Shown: positions 22,275 through 34,199 of the stretch, piece after piece
How positions within the stretch are numbered: the stretch's first letter is position 1
Layout of the letters: each line of letters opens with the position of its first letter
Source: Oscheius tipulae
Lineage: Eukaryota; Nematoda; Chromadorea; Rhabditida; Rhabditidae
Reading direction: 5' to 3'
Assembly: GCA_037178975.1 (NCBI GenBank)
Contig: JASJZH010000005.1
Location: forward strand, 2,666,001-2,730,000
DNA length: 64,000 nucleotides
Position numbers and translations under genes: made by a program
The notes under the pieces: generated by a model
Told to the model about the DNA's origin: nothing
The model's input: the letters and a program-made list of their open reading frames with translations, nothing else
Databases searched by the model: none

Positions 22275-24134
22275 ATGCCTGAGCGGGCTGTCTCTGAGGA
22301 CAGCTTCGGCCAGCCACGCACCTTCAACCTTCCCTGTGCTATTTGTTGTGAAAGTGCTACCGGCTACCATTATAAAGTTTCCCGTATACTCATATTTGAA
22401 GACGATCAAGCTTTAGGTACCATCCTGTAATGCCTGCAAGACCTTCTTCCGTCGGACTGTCCTCTCGCGAAAGACCTATCGCTGTATCAGCGAGGACAGA
22501 AACTGTCTGGCAGATAGAAAACAGGCCAGTGAGTTGGAGTAGTGGCCTCGAGGATGCAAAAGATTAGATTTCAATAGGTCAAACCGAGTTCAGTTACGAG
22601 ACATCTTTTGGTCGAGCTTTTCGAAAAGACCAACAGATTCTAGTGAGGGCTAGGTCAAAAGTCTTGAAGCATTCAAAGTCAATGAGGAACGTACAGCTCT
22701 CTTAGCTGATCTCGTCTCGTGGTTATTAAAATGCATTTGAGGCTAGGGGGAGAGATCAAGTTTATTATTTCAGACCACGCTCTGCGGAAGAAGACTCGAT
22801 GTCGCCACTGTCGCTACGAGAAATGCCTGAACCAGGGCATGTCTGCGGAATCCGTCACGACGACTTCGTCTCCTATCGAGCTGGAAACTGTGGAATTGCA
22901 ACGGATTCTCAAGTTGGAGCAGAAATGCGCCAACTTCAAACCTGACTCTGTGTCTTGGGCCGATGCACAGACCCTTCGACGACTCAGTGGCCAGATTTTG
23001 AAGAAAAACCAAATCGTTTGTCTTTTCTTTTAGAAAACAAGAAAAGGGTTCAGGGATCAAACTACCGTCTTCCACCAGATCCCGAGGGCGCCATGTCCAA
23101 GGATCTGCTTAAGGCTAATCGTTTTGCGGCCGCCTTCGAAGACTTTCATCAAATTGCTACAGAACTTCAGGTTTTTTAAATCAGTTCATGCAATATTTAA
23201 CTCGGGAATCAGTATATTTCTCGCTACTTTGTCAAAACAGATGCACGTACATCTGATCCTAAAATAGCAAAATCTTTGTTTTGATGGATGTTCCATGTCG
23301 CAATGACGAGTAGCTGACTGGCTAGTCAACTGATTCTCGGATAAGCGGATGGTACATATTATCCTGGAAGGCGAGACCAAAAGTCGCATATAAGGAAGTA
23401 TGAGAGGGGCGTAGAAGAGTTAGAGAGGAGCAAAGTGGATCGTAAACAAGACAAAATAATCTTGTATCAAAATGAGTTTGTGAGTTAGGAGACTGTAACT
23501 TGTATGCTATATGATTCTACTACATGAGTGGTAGAAAGTCATAAACAATGAGTTTCAGGACGACATTGTTCGATCGATCGTCTTCCCACTAACCGTCGTC
23601 AAAGAGACCATTGATCTCGTGGACAGTGAGGAAGAGACGCAAACTCATTTTGGTCAACACCTGGCCAACCTCGTCTTACCCTTTCTTCGAGATGGTGTGG
23701 AGCACAACGAGTTTGTTCTGATGAAGGTCCTCCTTCTAATGAACAGCATGTGCTGTGCTGGAAGTGCTGGTGCAGACGCGGCGCAAACTCGTCATCTCAA
23801 ACTTCTTATGCGATACTTTACCGAGCGAAATGGTAATGGTAACGATTAGTTAACAGACCAGTTTTCAGGGCCTGATGCCCCTTCTCGAGTAGTAACTGTT
23901 ATGAGTGCTTTCAATAATCTCATCGCGAGGTCTGGCAGCGCCGCTGTTTCTCCCAATTCCTCCCGTTCTGGATCTCAGGAATGCTTCTCAGCATGTTCCA
24001 ATGGAAAAAGAGAAGCCGCAGTCGAGTCAATCTTTCCCATAACCAGCTCAAACCATTTGTTCTCCTATGATCTGCAATCGTTTTTCTTGTCCCTCATCCC
24101 TCTCAGCTTACCTTCCAATTCGCATCATCTGTAG
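22275..24134 (+). CDS. Nuclear hormone receptor
   Basis: This is a zinc-finger transcription factor of the nematode NHR superfamily. Exon 1 (to 22376) has the first finger CAICCESATGYHYK. Exon 2 (22417-22528) completes it with VPSCNACKTFFRR; the P-box region CNACK is typical of nematode supplementary receptors. Exon 2 also starts the second finger (YRCISEDRNC). Exon 3 (from 22774) has CRHCRYEKCLNQGM. The second finger has about 16 residues between its second and third Cys, longer than the usual 9, so the exon 2/3 junction may differ. A linker and ligand-domain helices follow (RFAAAFEDFHQIATELQ; VEHNEFVLMKVLLLMNS), then a Ser-rich tail to the stop at 24134. Introns near 22.4 and 23.0 kb are 40 and 47 nt. 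ATG 22275 is chosen; ATG 22227 in the same frame is possible. Confidence 0.8.
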
Positions 24135-24199
24135 TCATTCTTGGTGCATAACAAAAGTATCCATTGCCTTTTTCTCAACGAGAAAACAAAGTTTATTTA

Positions 24200-25300
24200 T
24201 TTATTAACGATTATCATATCATTTCTATATGTCGTATTTTGCTCTGTCTGTCGGGATCCACCTTAGCCATCTGTACCCAGTTTTGGCCACATCTTGTTGC
24301 AAAATCGTCTCTCCACCTAGCTCTTGGCCTTCCTGCCGTCCTGTGTCGAGACCACGGCCTCCATTCGCATATTGTCTTTGTACATCGGTCGTGTTGCATG
24401 TTGGCTGTCTTTTCGGCCCATCTCCATTTTCTATTGATCCACTTGATTCTGACGTCTTGCAGCTTCACCGTCTCGCGTAGCCATTCATTTGTTCGTCGGT
24501 CCAACAGCGTGACTCCAGCCATTCTACGCATCATCTTCCTCGTAAGGGACACAGTAAGGGACATCCTTGCCGCTCAGCGTGACCGGCAGATTTCTTCTGT
24601 TTGCCATGATGAAGGTTTTCTCCGCGTTGATGTCAAGGCCAACTTTGGTACTTTCTGCAGACAGCGTTTCCATCATGTATTGCAAGCCTTGAGCAGAGTG
24701 AGAAAACAATACTGCGTCTTCAGCGTATCGTAGATTCGTGAGTTTTTTGCCGTTCACTCGTATCCTTGTTTTTGCCAATTCATCTTCCGGAAAATCCCTT
24801 CCATCACAGAAGAACACAGGATAGGCGAAATAGTGTCTCCTTGTAGAACTCCACGTTTTACCTCGATTGGCACTTTCTTTCCAATTACATTGACGTTGAC
24901 GGACGATTGATCGTAAATGAGTCGTAGTATGTTGATGATCTTCAGCGGAACACCTTGCTCGTTCAACGATTTCCACAAGGCTGATCTTTCGATGCTGTCG
25001 AAAGCTTTGTTGTAGTCGATGTATCCTAGGTAGAGGGGAAATTTATACTCATTGCTCTTTTAAATCAAGTCTTTGAGAGATTGGATGTTATCTGACGTGG
25101 AGTAAGACTTCCGGAACCCGGTCTGCTCTGATGGTTGATTGTTGTCCAGCGCGAGCCTCACTCGGCCTTTCCCGGGCCTAAAGCGCATGTCTGGCCTGGA
25201 GTGGAAAAGCAACGAGGGTCTAAGCCAGTTTGCAAGATGTTGTTTTGGTGAAACCAGTAACAGTTTGATCGAAGACCAGTTTGCCTTCTGCATGTGAAAT
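24200..25300 (-). mobile_element. RTE-type non-LTR retrotransposon remnant
   Basis: Minus-strand reverse-transcriptase pieces occur in order: EQTGFRKSYSTSDNIQSL, YIDYNKAFDSIERSALWKSL, VKRGVLQGDTISPILC, the active-site region LRYAEDAVLF (YADD altered to YAED), and the C-terminal GRPRARWRDDFA typical of RTE elements. Pieces lie in different frames, and there is no endonuclease domain. The remnant starts about 50 bp after the nuclear-receptor stop, on the opposite strand. Confidence 0.8.
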
Positions 25301-26837
25301 ACGTGTTAGGACGCGAAAGCAGTGAACACTGTTTACCTCTTATTCAAGTTCATTATAATGCTTTGGTGAAGCATAAAAGTCTTGAGGGATTTTGGCTGAA
25401 TCTCATAGTTGGGACTTTATTGCTTCAAAATCAATACAAACGGATAGTTGTCCCCCGTTCTCATCCTCTCCTTCAATCTTTGAGTGAAACATAAGACAAT
25501 TGGTGATAAAAAAATCAATCGACTGTCAAAAAAGTGAGTAAACCCTTGGAAAACTGACGTTTCGGCCTGAAACACAAAAACTGCCCGAGTTTCTTCAAAT
25601 GAGCCATAGAAATACTGTCCTCTTCCAGTGGTGTGAAGCAGTCCTGGGCAAAGCTAAAAGAGTTTTTGTTTTTATATACATCAAGAAAAGGCCAGAGCTG
25701 CTACCAAAAAGGTAGCAGCTCTGGCAAAACGAGAGAGAAGGGATGAGAGATTGAATGTAAAAGTTGTTTGGATAGACTACTCCGAGAAAAGAGCAACATG
25801 ACCGGGGTAGAAGTGAGAAGGGATCAACCTTCTGGTGCCGCAGGGACCAGAGCAAGTTTCGCTTTTGATTGTCGCTGCTTGCCTTCCGAGAAAGAACAAT
25901 CTCAGCCTCTCTGTCTAGCTGTCTCTCTGTTCCGGTCACTATACACTTCCGTTTCACCCCAACCCCTATTCAGTACCACTAATCAGATTCTGTCCTTTAC
26001 CCAACAAACACTGACTGTCTATTTGCGTACCCACCTATTCTGAGAGTAAGAACAGTCATTTTCTGCTGTACTATTCTGTTTCATCGTTTTTCTTCTTGCA
26101 TTTCAGCTCTTTTCTTCCTTTTGGAAAAGAGTCATCCACTGTGTTCTGCGCCAGAAGTTGTCATTGCTCGCCATCTATTTTCCGAGAGACGAGAGACAGA
26201 GAGACACGTAAATGACCTTTCCATCCCTCTTCTAAGCAAATACACGTAACGTAATACCCTTTAGCCCTATCAATTAGGTCTCCCTTCTCACTTTTTTCTC
26301 GCCCCACGCGTCACAGATTCGCCACCCGGATAGTCTGTGTGCTCATCAGATCGGCAAATTGGTCATCGACACCTCGTTGCCAGTTTCTTCAGGTCCCTGT
26401 TCCATTTCTCAGAAATTCCCAACTGTTTTTCCTTCTCCGAAGAACAGCTGCGAGAACAGCACAGAAACAGAAAAAGCACATGTCGAAAATATTGTCTTTT
26501 GTAGGCATTCTTCATGCATGAGCCGAACCAAACGGCATATAAACGCATGAAAACAGAAGCTTCTCCTATTGTTCTCTCCACCATTTCCGTCAGACAGATG
26601 CCGTTCTCTTGCGAACAATGATTTATGTAGGGTTTGACTTCAGTACCTATTTTTTTAAATGTTTCAACAACTGGACAGCATAGAGGAAGAGCTCTTTAGA
26701 CCATCTTTCCAACAAACCGATCGAATATTTTCGGTTCCTGTCAAAAGTAGCAAATCAGTGAAGTACGCAGGCAACCTTCCATAATATCAGTTGGAAAATA
26801 TTTGTCTCACTCGAAAATTGTATGCCATATACACTGA
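25301..26837. other. Intergenic with one strong hairpin
   Basis: No gene was recognised. The interval contains the perfect hairpin at 25691-25725. It ends in the presumed 5' region of the SLC6 gene. Confidence 0.4.
25691..25725. repeat. Perfect 15-bp hairpin with 5-nt loop
   Basis: GCCAGAGCTGCTACC, loop AAAAA, then its exact reverse complement. Pairing stops abruptly on both sides. It could form a cruciform or an RNA stem. It is shorter than a typical animal miRNA precursor arm pair. Confidence 0.8.
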
Positions 26838-29800
26838 ATGCTTGAACCTTTTTGGTGTATTCATTCCATTCATTTAGATATCTCCCTTCTTCCAGTACCG
26901 AAAAGACCGAGACTGCTGGGCAACGATGTCGTGGGAAGGTTGGTTCCTCATGCCTTTCTATACACTTTCAAAACTTCCGAATCGCATCCACCTAAAGCCA
27001 CCAACAGGGTCTCGAGTGAACTCAGTCCAAAAGCTGAAGCTGGCCGTTCGGAATGGGGCAACCAGTTCCAGTTCGTTTTGAGCGCCATTGGATTGGCTGT
27101 GGGACTTGGAAACATCTGGAGATTCCCGACAATGGCCTACAAGCATGGAGGAGCAGCTTTTCTCATTGCTTACATCACATGTAGTCTCACTTTTGGGCTT
27201 CCCATGGTCTATGCCGAGTTCATGATCGGACAGTACTCGAGGAGTGGGCCCGGGCAGGCTTTTGGTCGCTATGCTGCCGGATTTAGAGGTGGGCTTCGGA
27301 ATGAGGAAAAATTGCAAAACGCAAAGTTTTCATAACAAAAACGGGTAGAGATTGTGGAAAGTTTACGATTTAGTTGAATAGGTTGGGTTTGCCAAGAGCT
27401 GCAATCTATTGACCTATCTAACAAGTGATAAAACATTTTTGAAGTACAAAGACTCTGATGAAGAATTGTAGATTTTTCAAAACACTGGCACCTACGGATC
27501 TGTCAAAACAATAAATGTTTCAAGGGTAGTATAAACAGATTTCGTGCTGCTCACAATGGTAGGTGTGCGCTTCTCAATGAGCAAGACTTCCACTGATACT
27601 TGACGGGAACCACCCAGGTTCGTGACCAACATGTATTAAAAGTGTTTCCGCTAGTTCATCGCCTGAGAGCATCCGACGCATCTCTTTCCCTAGTGCTTAG
27701 CATGGAATTAACACAAAGATGAAAAAAAGGTAATGTCTGAAAGTTGTTTTCTATGGGCCACTTTGATCCCATGTTTCAAGGATGGGGTAAAATCACATTG
27801 ACTGCGACAACAGGGTTACATTGTTGTTCTATTGATTTTTTCAACAAGCTGTTGTAAAATTCACAAACAGAAGCAGGCCAATTATGTCGCACCCGAAGCC
27901 GCTATTTATATCTTGTCAATGAAACAATATTAGTTAAAATATTTGGATACTTGTGGTTTAAAAAGGATATAAAAAGATGGTGTAATCGGTCAAAACTTTT
28001 CAAAAAAGTTGTCTGTACTCGGTAGTTTCTTTTTTTTTTGTTGAAAGTTACCCTTGCAACCGAACAGGCTCATTGGAAATACAGTAAGCGTTCCCAGAGA
28101 CACAGGAAACTAGAGATAGTACTCATTTTTTCAGGAATCGGTTGGACAATGGCCATCAACGCTCTTTGTGTGGCCATATACTACGGTCTCCTGATAGCCT
28201 GGGTCTTGATATACTTGCTCTCCATTTTATCTGGCAACAGTGCGCTTTGGACAGAGTGCGGAAACGAATGGAACACGTACAACTGTACTTCCAAGAGTCT
28301 AACAGAAGACTGTCGGGCACTAGATCTGTACTACTACAACGGAACCTGCAATCCAACTATCTCGAATGATACAAAAAGAGCGGCAGAGGAGTTTTTCAAG
28401 TAAGTTTAAGTTGCTTTTAGCAGTAGAATAGCGCAGTGGAAACGAGTCTAACTGATGAATCGTGGTATCCACAAGATGAAACATTTTTGATGCAATTTGT
28501 GGTGACCAAGATTGGCAATCCGACAACATAGGCAAGAACTCTTTACAGAACCTATTTTTTCGACAAGACACAAAAAAGTACACAGGCTCTGCGTTATGTC
28601 CGTTTCTACTATTCATCCTAATTTTACAGTTTTTCTACTTTTATAATTTGCAAGAGGCCTGCAACACAAGTCAACACTAATCTGGGATAAACCTTGACAA
28701 TGTTTGTGGACTTTTCGATCAAGTATTATCCTAGATTAGAGCTGACAAGACAAGTCAGGGTAGTTCAAGTTACAAAATTAGCACTAACGATTGACAGAAG
28801 CCAATAAGTCGAACTTTTATACAAGTGTTGAAGCATTTTTGAATACTCAGCATCGCCTAATCTAGTCGTACATATTATTTGTTACTGTTTCCAGTTTTTT
28901 TGTTTCAATGATACACTGAAAATTGAAGCTCTCTTCGTACATGCTCGATGGGTTGCCGACGTTGAAATACCTTTTTTTTCTACTGTTTGAGTCTGGAGAA
29001 GGCTTCTTTCCTCCCATGTACCACCATTTTTCAGCCGCTACATCACTCAGCGTTCCGATGGGGGGATAGCAGATTTCGACCGATTCAACTTGCCCGTCCT
29101 CGGAGCGCTTGTCTTCATGTGGATCTTTACCGCAGTTATTCTTATTAAAGGAATCACTATCATGGGCTACCTGAGCTACATTATCGTCCCCTTCCCCTAC
29201 GTTATTATCTTGATTCTGTTCTTCCGAGGAATCACGCTGGATGGGGCTTCCGAAGGTTTCAAGTTTTACATGTTGCAGCCGGAATGGGAGAAGCTTTGGG
29301 CTCCGGCGACCTGGGCTGCCGCTTTGAAACAGCTGATGTTCTCGATGAACATAGGATATGGAGGACTGATCTCGTTGAGCAGCTACAGTAAGAAGAGCAA
29401 CAACTTCTTTAGAGTGAGTCAGGGGCAAAGAGACATTGAAATTGGTATTGTTTGCAAGAGACAATATTTGTTTCAATGTCTCTCAATGTCGAGACAGCTA
29501 AAATGCTTTTTGTGCTTACTGATTTCGATTGTTGGTCCGGATACAATTAGGGAAAACATGAAAGTGAGGAGTTCGGCAAAACTCGAAAACGGGTATAATG
29601 TTTTAGCGATAGCAATGAAACAGTAGATTTAAATAATGTTTCCTGGCAGTTCAACTTCCATACATTTTTGTTACTTTTCTTATACCCTTAGTGAAACACC
29701 ATAGAAAAAACTACACATTTCAGGACTCCCTGATTGTGATCATCGGCGACACAATGATGTCTCTGATCGGCGGCGTGGCCGTCTTCACCACCCTCGGCTA

Positions 29801-31282
29801 CCTGGCCAAAATGACACGCAAACCCATTTCCGAAATGGTCGCCTCCGGAACCTCCTTGGCCTTCATTGTCTACCCGGAAGCCATCTCGACAATGAGTCTC
29901 CCCTGGCTCTGGAACGCGCTCTTCTTCCTCATGCTCTTCTTTTTGGGCGTCAGCAGTGAAGTGGCTTTGGTTGAGACGTTCACGGGAACGATCATTGACT
30001 GCTTTCCGTCGATGAAGAAGAAGAAATGGATTGTGTCCGTAGCAACATGTGGATTCTGCCAACTAGTTGCACTCTGTATGGCTACGAGGGTCAGTTGGAG
30101 TCGTTTTGGTCTGGCTAGTTTTGATATTGGGGAAGGGCGTCAGATTAACATTCATGAGATGTTCGATTCGAAAAACTATGATCTTTGAAACAAACAAAGC
30201 TTTTGAAATATTACCGGAGAAGCTTCTGTTGATTCCTGCTGTACTTATAGTAACTACGAAACACAAACCCTAAGTTTTTCCTTAGAAAGTTGTTAGTTGG
30301 AGTCAACGGTCCGGCATACGGACCGTCGACTCTAACTTATCCTAAATTTCGTGTAACATTGCGCTGATCAAAGCTAGCACTACATAACGCCAGGTATACA
30401 ATTTCCTGTTGCGGTAAAACATGAAAACTTGTGTCGCATTGACATGCCAATGGATGGAAGTGAAGATGTTTTAAGTCGTGATTACTGGGAAAATTTGCTC
30501 TGATGGCGCTGTCTATAAGCACGATTTTCCATCATGCTATTCCTCTCAAACACATGAAAACCCATTTGCTCGCGTCAGGTTTAAATTTGACAATATTGGA
30601 AAATGAACATGTTTCAAGTCTTGCTTATAAAGAGCCCTCTCATCTGTATCTGATTCTTCCTCCATCTACTTTCAAAGAAAGTTACGAATAATTCCATTTA
30701 GGCCGGCTTCTACTGGTTTAGTATCTTCGATCACTTTACGGGTCGCGCCTCTACTTGTATGGTAGCAGTCGTCGAAGTTCTCCTCCTAACATTTTACGGT
30801 TCTCTCGTACCGCCTCGTCTCCATAAAATCCTATTTTAGGCTGGAAAATGGTAGAAGGTGATCTGACCGAGATGTGGGGCATCCAAAAAAGTAGGGGATG
30901 GCTCGATTGCTTCGGCAAACGATCTCCATTCTTCGGCATCTCTTGGGCATTCATGTGTCCTATCTTTGCCACGGTAAATCGCTTTATATAGGCAGTTTGA
31001 AACATTCTTTTCAGATTATCGGGGTGGTCCAGATGTGGGGAAACTTGAGATTTGAATTGGTAGAAAATGATAAAATAGTTTACACCTACCCAGTCTGGGC
31101 CTCACTGTTCGGATGGTCTCTGAGCTTCGGGTGTCTGATCCCCGTCTTCGTGTTCTTCCTCTACAAATGGTACAGCTACAGGAGGGACGGTATCGTGAGT
31201 TTTTTTTTTTGTAGAGATCTAACCAAGTTACTGTTTTTGAAAAATTTTACAGATCATCCATCAGTCAATAGTGCAACGTTAG
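26838..31282 (+). CDS. SLC6 sodium-coupled neurotransmitter/amino-acid transporter
   Basis: A 12-TM sodium- and chloride-coupled symporter of the plasma membrane. Exons: 26838-27288, 28135-28399, 29035-29413, 29724-30089, 30702-30798, 30840-30973, 31015-31194, 31253-31282; phases agree at every join. TM1 has the family signature LGNIWRFP. The position that is Asp in monoamine transporters is Gly (AVGLG), which points to amino-acid or similar substrates. Loop 2 has the paired Cys (WTECGNEWNTYNC) and N-glycosylation sites. TM6 reads FSMNIGYGGLISLSSY and TM8 LFFLGVSSEVALVETFTG. Four introns are 310-846 nt and rich in GTTTCA motifs; two are 41 nt. The start (ATG 26838) could instead follow the acceptor near 26876. 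The last exon, of 10 codons, is the least certain. It belongs to the snf family of nematodes; no specific member is claimed. Confidence 0.88.
28645..28772. mobile_element. Foldback MITE, copy 1
   Basis: It carries AATTTGCAAGAGGC, ACAAGTCAACACTAATCT, an inverted downstream half (TCAAGTATTATCCTAGATTA) and the end GACAAGACA...GTTCAAGTT. It matches the copy at 49859-50008, and lies in an SLC6 intron. Confidence 0.65.
30292..30336. repeat. Imperfect hairpin in SLC6 intron
   Basis: AGTC-A-ACGGTCCG, loop GCATA, CGGACCGT-C-GACT. It forms a stem of 8 and 4 bp around one mismatch, with further GTTAG/CTAAC pairing outside. Confidence 0.6.
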
Positions 31283-34199
31283 AAACACTTGATCTAACTG
31301 AAACACGGAAGTTCAAAACAGGAAAAAATTTGTTTCACTTTCTTCGTACAGGCTCAGTTGAAACCTCCAAAGATATTTCTGTTCGATAGCAAATCGTAAG
31401 CAAAAGTGGATTTGAGCGATAGGGAGTGGGTCCAAAAGATATAAAGATGAATTCGCCCGCTTCGAGGTTTCAGTCAAACATAAACTTTGCTTTTTTCTCG
31501 AAACAAGTTTCACCTAGGTCTATTCAGACATGGTACATGTTAGTGCTATTTCTCCCGTTGCAATCACTCAATATCACAAACAATTCTGAAACGCGAAAAG
31601 TTTCAATCTTTCAGAGTTTTCACTACCTCTTCCGTCCAACAGCAGACCTACCTTCTTATGACCGTTACTACAAGGAGAGGGGTGTTTCTCCTCCTGGTCT
31701 CTTCTCAAATCCGCCTTCTTCAATCTTGGTGGAATCCAACAAAGGAAGTCACTCACCTGAAAGTTCCCATATCCGATTTTAACTGAGAAAAACCTGTATA
31801 ATTTGTACATGCATACTGACAATGATCTTTGTACCTGCTGCCCAGTTTTTTTTTCCAAGCTTCACAAGAGAAACGGCAGTTTGCAGGGATTTCGCTGATT
31901 GATCTTTCGCCAGCTTTTAAAATCATTTGTTTCAAAGACAGGGTAAATACAATTCGGAATTTTTGAGAGTATTTTTTTCCATGTTTCAGCAGTACGGTAT
32001 AGGGATTTGTGCATTTTAACGCGTTTTTTGATGTTTTAGCCTGAAAATTACCCAGAACGTGGAGAATTTTTGGCCAAAAACCCATGTTCGACCTCGGCGT
32101 TGGTTGATCAAAGGAATTTTCCGGAAAAAAGTAATTTTTTAATGACGTCCTGGCCAAAAGTCGCAATTGCATTTGCGATTATCAGCAGGAGCTGGATGCC
32201 TCGGTTGAAACATAAATTGAACTTCTTTCCGCCGTCAGTCAACGGTGCAGTATACGTAGAATTGAATCTTTAGATAAGCCTCCTTGAAACCAACAGCCAA
32301 AAGTCAGGATGCCATGTTATCATAACTTGAAACATTATGACTCAGTCGACCTATCGAAACCAAATCACTTACCTCTTTCAGCCAACTGATATATTTTGAA
32401 CTTTGGATTCGGTTTAGCTGATTGTGAGACAGTGTTGCTAGTCATAAAATAAAGGTATTCCGATTTTAACGAGCTGACACTTTTTTCTAATGAAAGGACA
32501 TCGAATCTTTCGCTCCAACCTGAAACAATGAATTTCATTGACGAGACGGTACGGGAGATAGATGGAAGTTAGAAGGAGAAGTTCGACAGTAGGTTGTCAC
32601 TCAAAGTAACAGTAAAAATCGTTGGGTGGTAACAACTACCTGGAACCAAAGACATCCAGCAAAGCAAACCTTTCCAATAACAACTACTACTACTACTAGA
32701 ATTGAACAACTCTAATTTCTGCATTGTTAAAACTGCACTTTGAACTATGGATTCGGTTTCGATGATTGTGAGACAACTCCGCTAATCAAGTTTCAAGAAG
32801 ATGCTTCAAAAACGTTTCCCATTCATGTGGTCAGAGAGCGGTTCGGGCGCCCTTTTGATAGCGGCTGACCCCCCTGATAAGATCCGGCAAAATAGTGTGT
32901 CTTATCGGGGAAGCGCAGACCAGCGTCGACCGGTCATAGCTTATTCTCCCGACAATCCTGATTGTCTCCTTTTCCAGACACTTTTTTTTACCCGAACTTG
33001 TCTAGCTTCAGTTGTTGGAACTGCTTTGTTTGACTCACTACTTATAAGGCGACAGAGAGACAGTGAGACTACTAAGTGCACAGGATACTCTTCCCTTATG
33101 GTCGAACTTTGTTGCTTTAGGGTGTACAATATTTTCTTTCCTCGCCAGTATGTTCATTTTTCCCTGTATTGTTCGGAGCTATAGTGCTTCGGGTGCTGCG
33201 CACTGACTAAACCAAATGTATGAAACGATTTTTCTAACTGTGAAAAAAGATGTTATTTTGTGACAAGAACAGTCGAAAAAACTGAACCTGATGTTGAAAC
33301 AAAATATGAGCACCGATCAGAAAACTGAAAAGTTTGAAATTTATTGTAAATGCACCATGAATGAAGCAGCTCACTATCAGAGCTCTGTTTTATACTGTCA
33401 ACGAAACAGAATAGTTTCAAAGGAAGAAAGCTGATTGTTCACATATGTAACACTTTTTTAATCGGACATTTGTCTCCCTATAACCCATGAAGAAGGCCTA
33501 GCCAGAACCTGTCCTAATCCATTGTGGTATAGCAACGTTGCGCAATAGAGATCCAATCACTGTCTACATAAGAAACTGTCGAAGCTTATTAAACAATCCT
33601 CATACCATTTTCTCCAAATATTTTCATTTTATAGGGCTCCTGAAGCTCATTCTTATATTCCGTTCTTCTGTGTTTATCAGCTATGAAATTTTGAACATTA
33701 GTACATCCTGATCCTATACTTCACATACCGTTTTCGGTACCAAAATCATTTTTTCAGCCTAGCGATGTTTTGCAAAAATGTATTATTTGATTTGGTCTAC
33801 AATGCTTAGGGCGACAAACTACGTTTTTGGACCGAAAAGTTGCTATAAAGTCATGTGTAAAGTTTCAAGTACAGATCTCATCTTCGTCCGAATAGAAGCA
33901 AAGTTTCAAGTTACTGTATAGAAACTTTGAAACATACTTGGAGTAGTTTCGTTTTTGGACAAATGAAGGTGTTAGGTTAGGACGGCTTGGGTGGTCGACT
34001 ATTAAATCTTTCACAGATGAGCCTAAAGTCAGACCATGACATTGTAGACTATTGTAGTCTTGTACTTTCTGATACATTTTTTTAGTGCATAAAAGTTATT
34101 GATTTTCCTGTTGCTATTATACATACACCACTGACTTTATAACCTTTCCAGTTTATGCATCTCTAGAAACATAACAATATTCAATCGAGTTTCCAGAAA
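31283..34199. other. Intergenic between SLC6 and P5CR, motif-rich
   Basis: No gene was recognised. There are about fifteen to twenty GTTTCA/TGAAAC motifs. A roughly 50-bp phrase containing TGGATTCGGTTT and GATTGTGAGACA occurs twice, near 32400-32447 and 32742-32791. Confidence 0.45.

Noticed and set aside
24164-24733. 189-aa plus-strand frame opposite the RTE remnant
   Set aside because: Antisense shadow of reverse-transcriptase sequence.
27540-27625. Possible tRNA with B-box-like GGTTCGTGACC
   Set aside because: The A box and acceptor stem could not be formed.
28424-28495. tRNA-Met-like phrase (GCGCAGTGGAAACG) in an SLC6 intron
   Set aside because: The B box and T arm are missing and stems do not pair; at best a short relic.
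32801-33184. 127-aa plus-strand frame
   Set aside because: No recognisable domain, composition like surrounding non-coding DNA, no splice partners.
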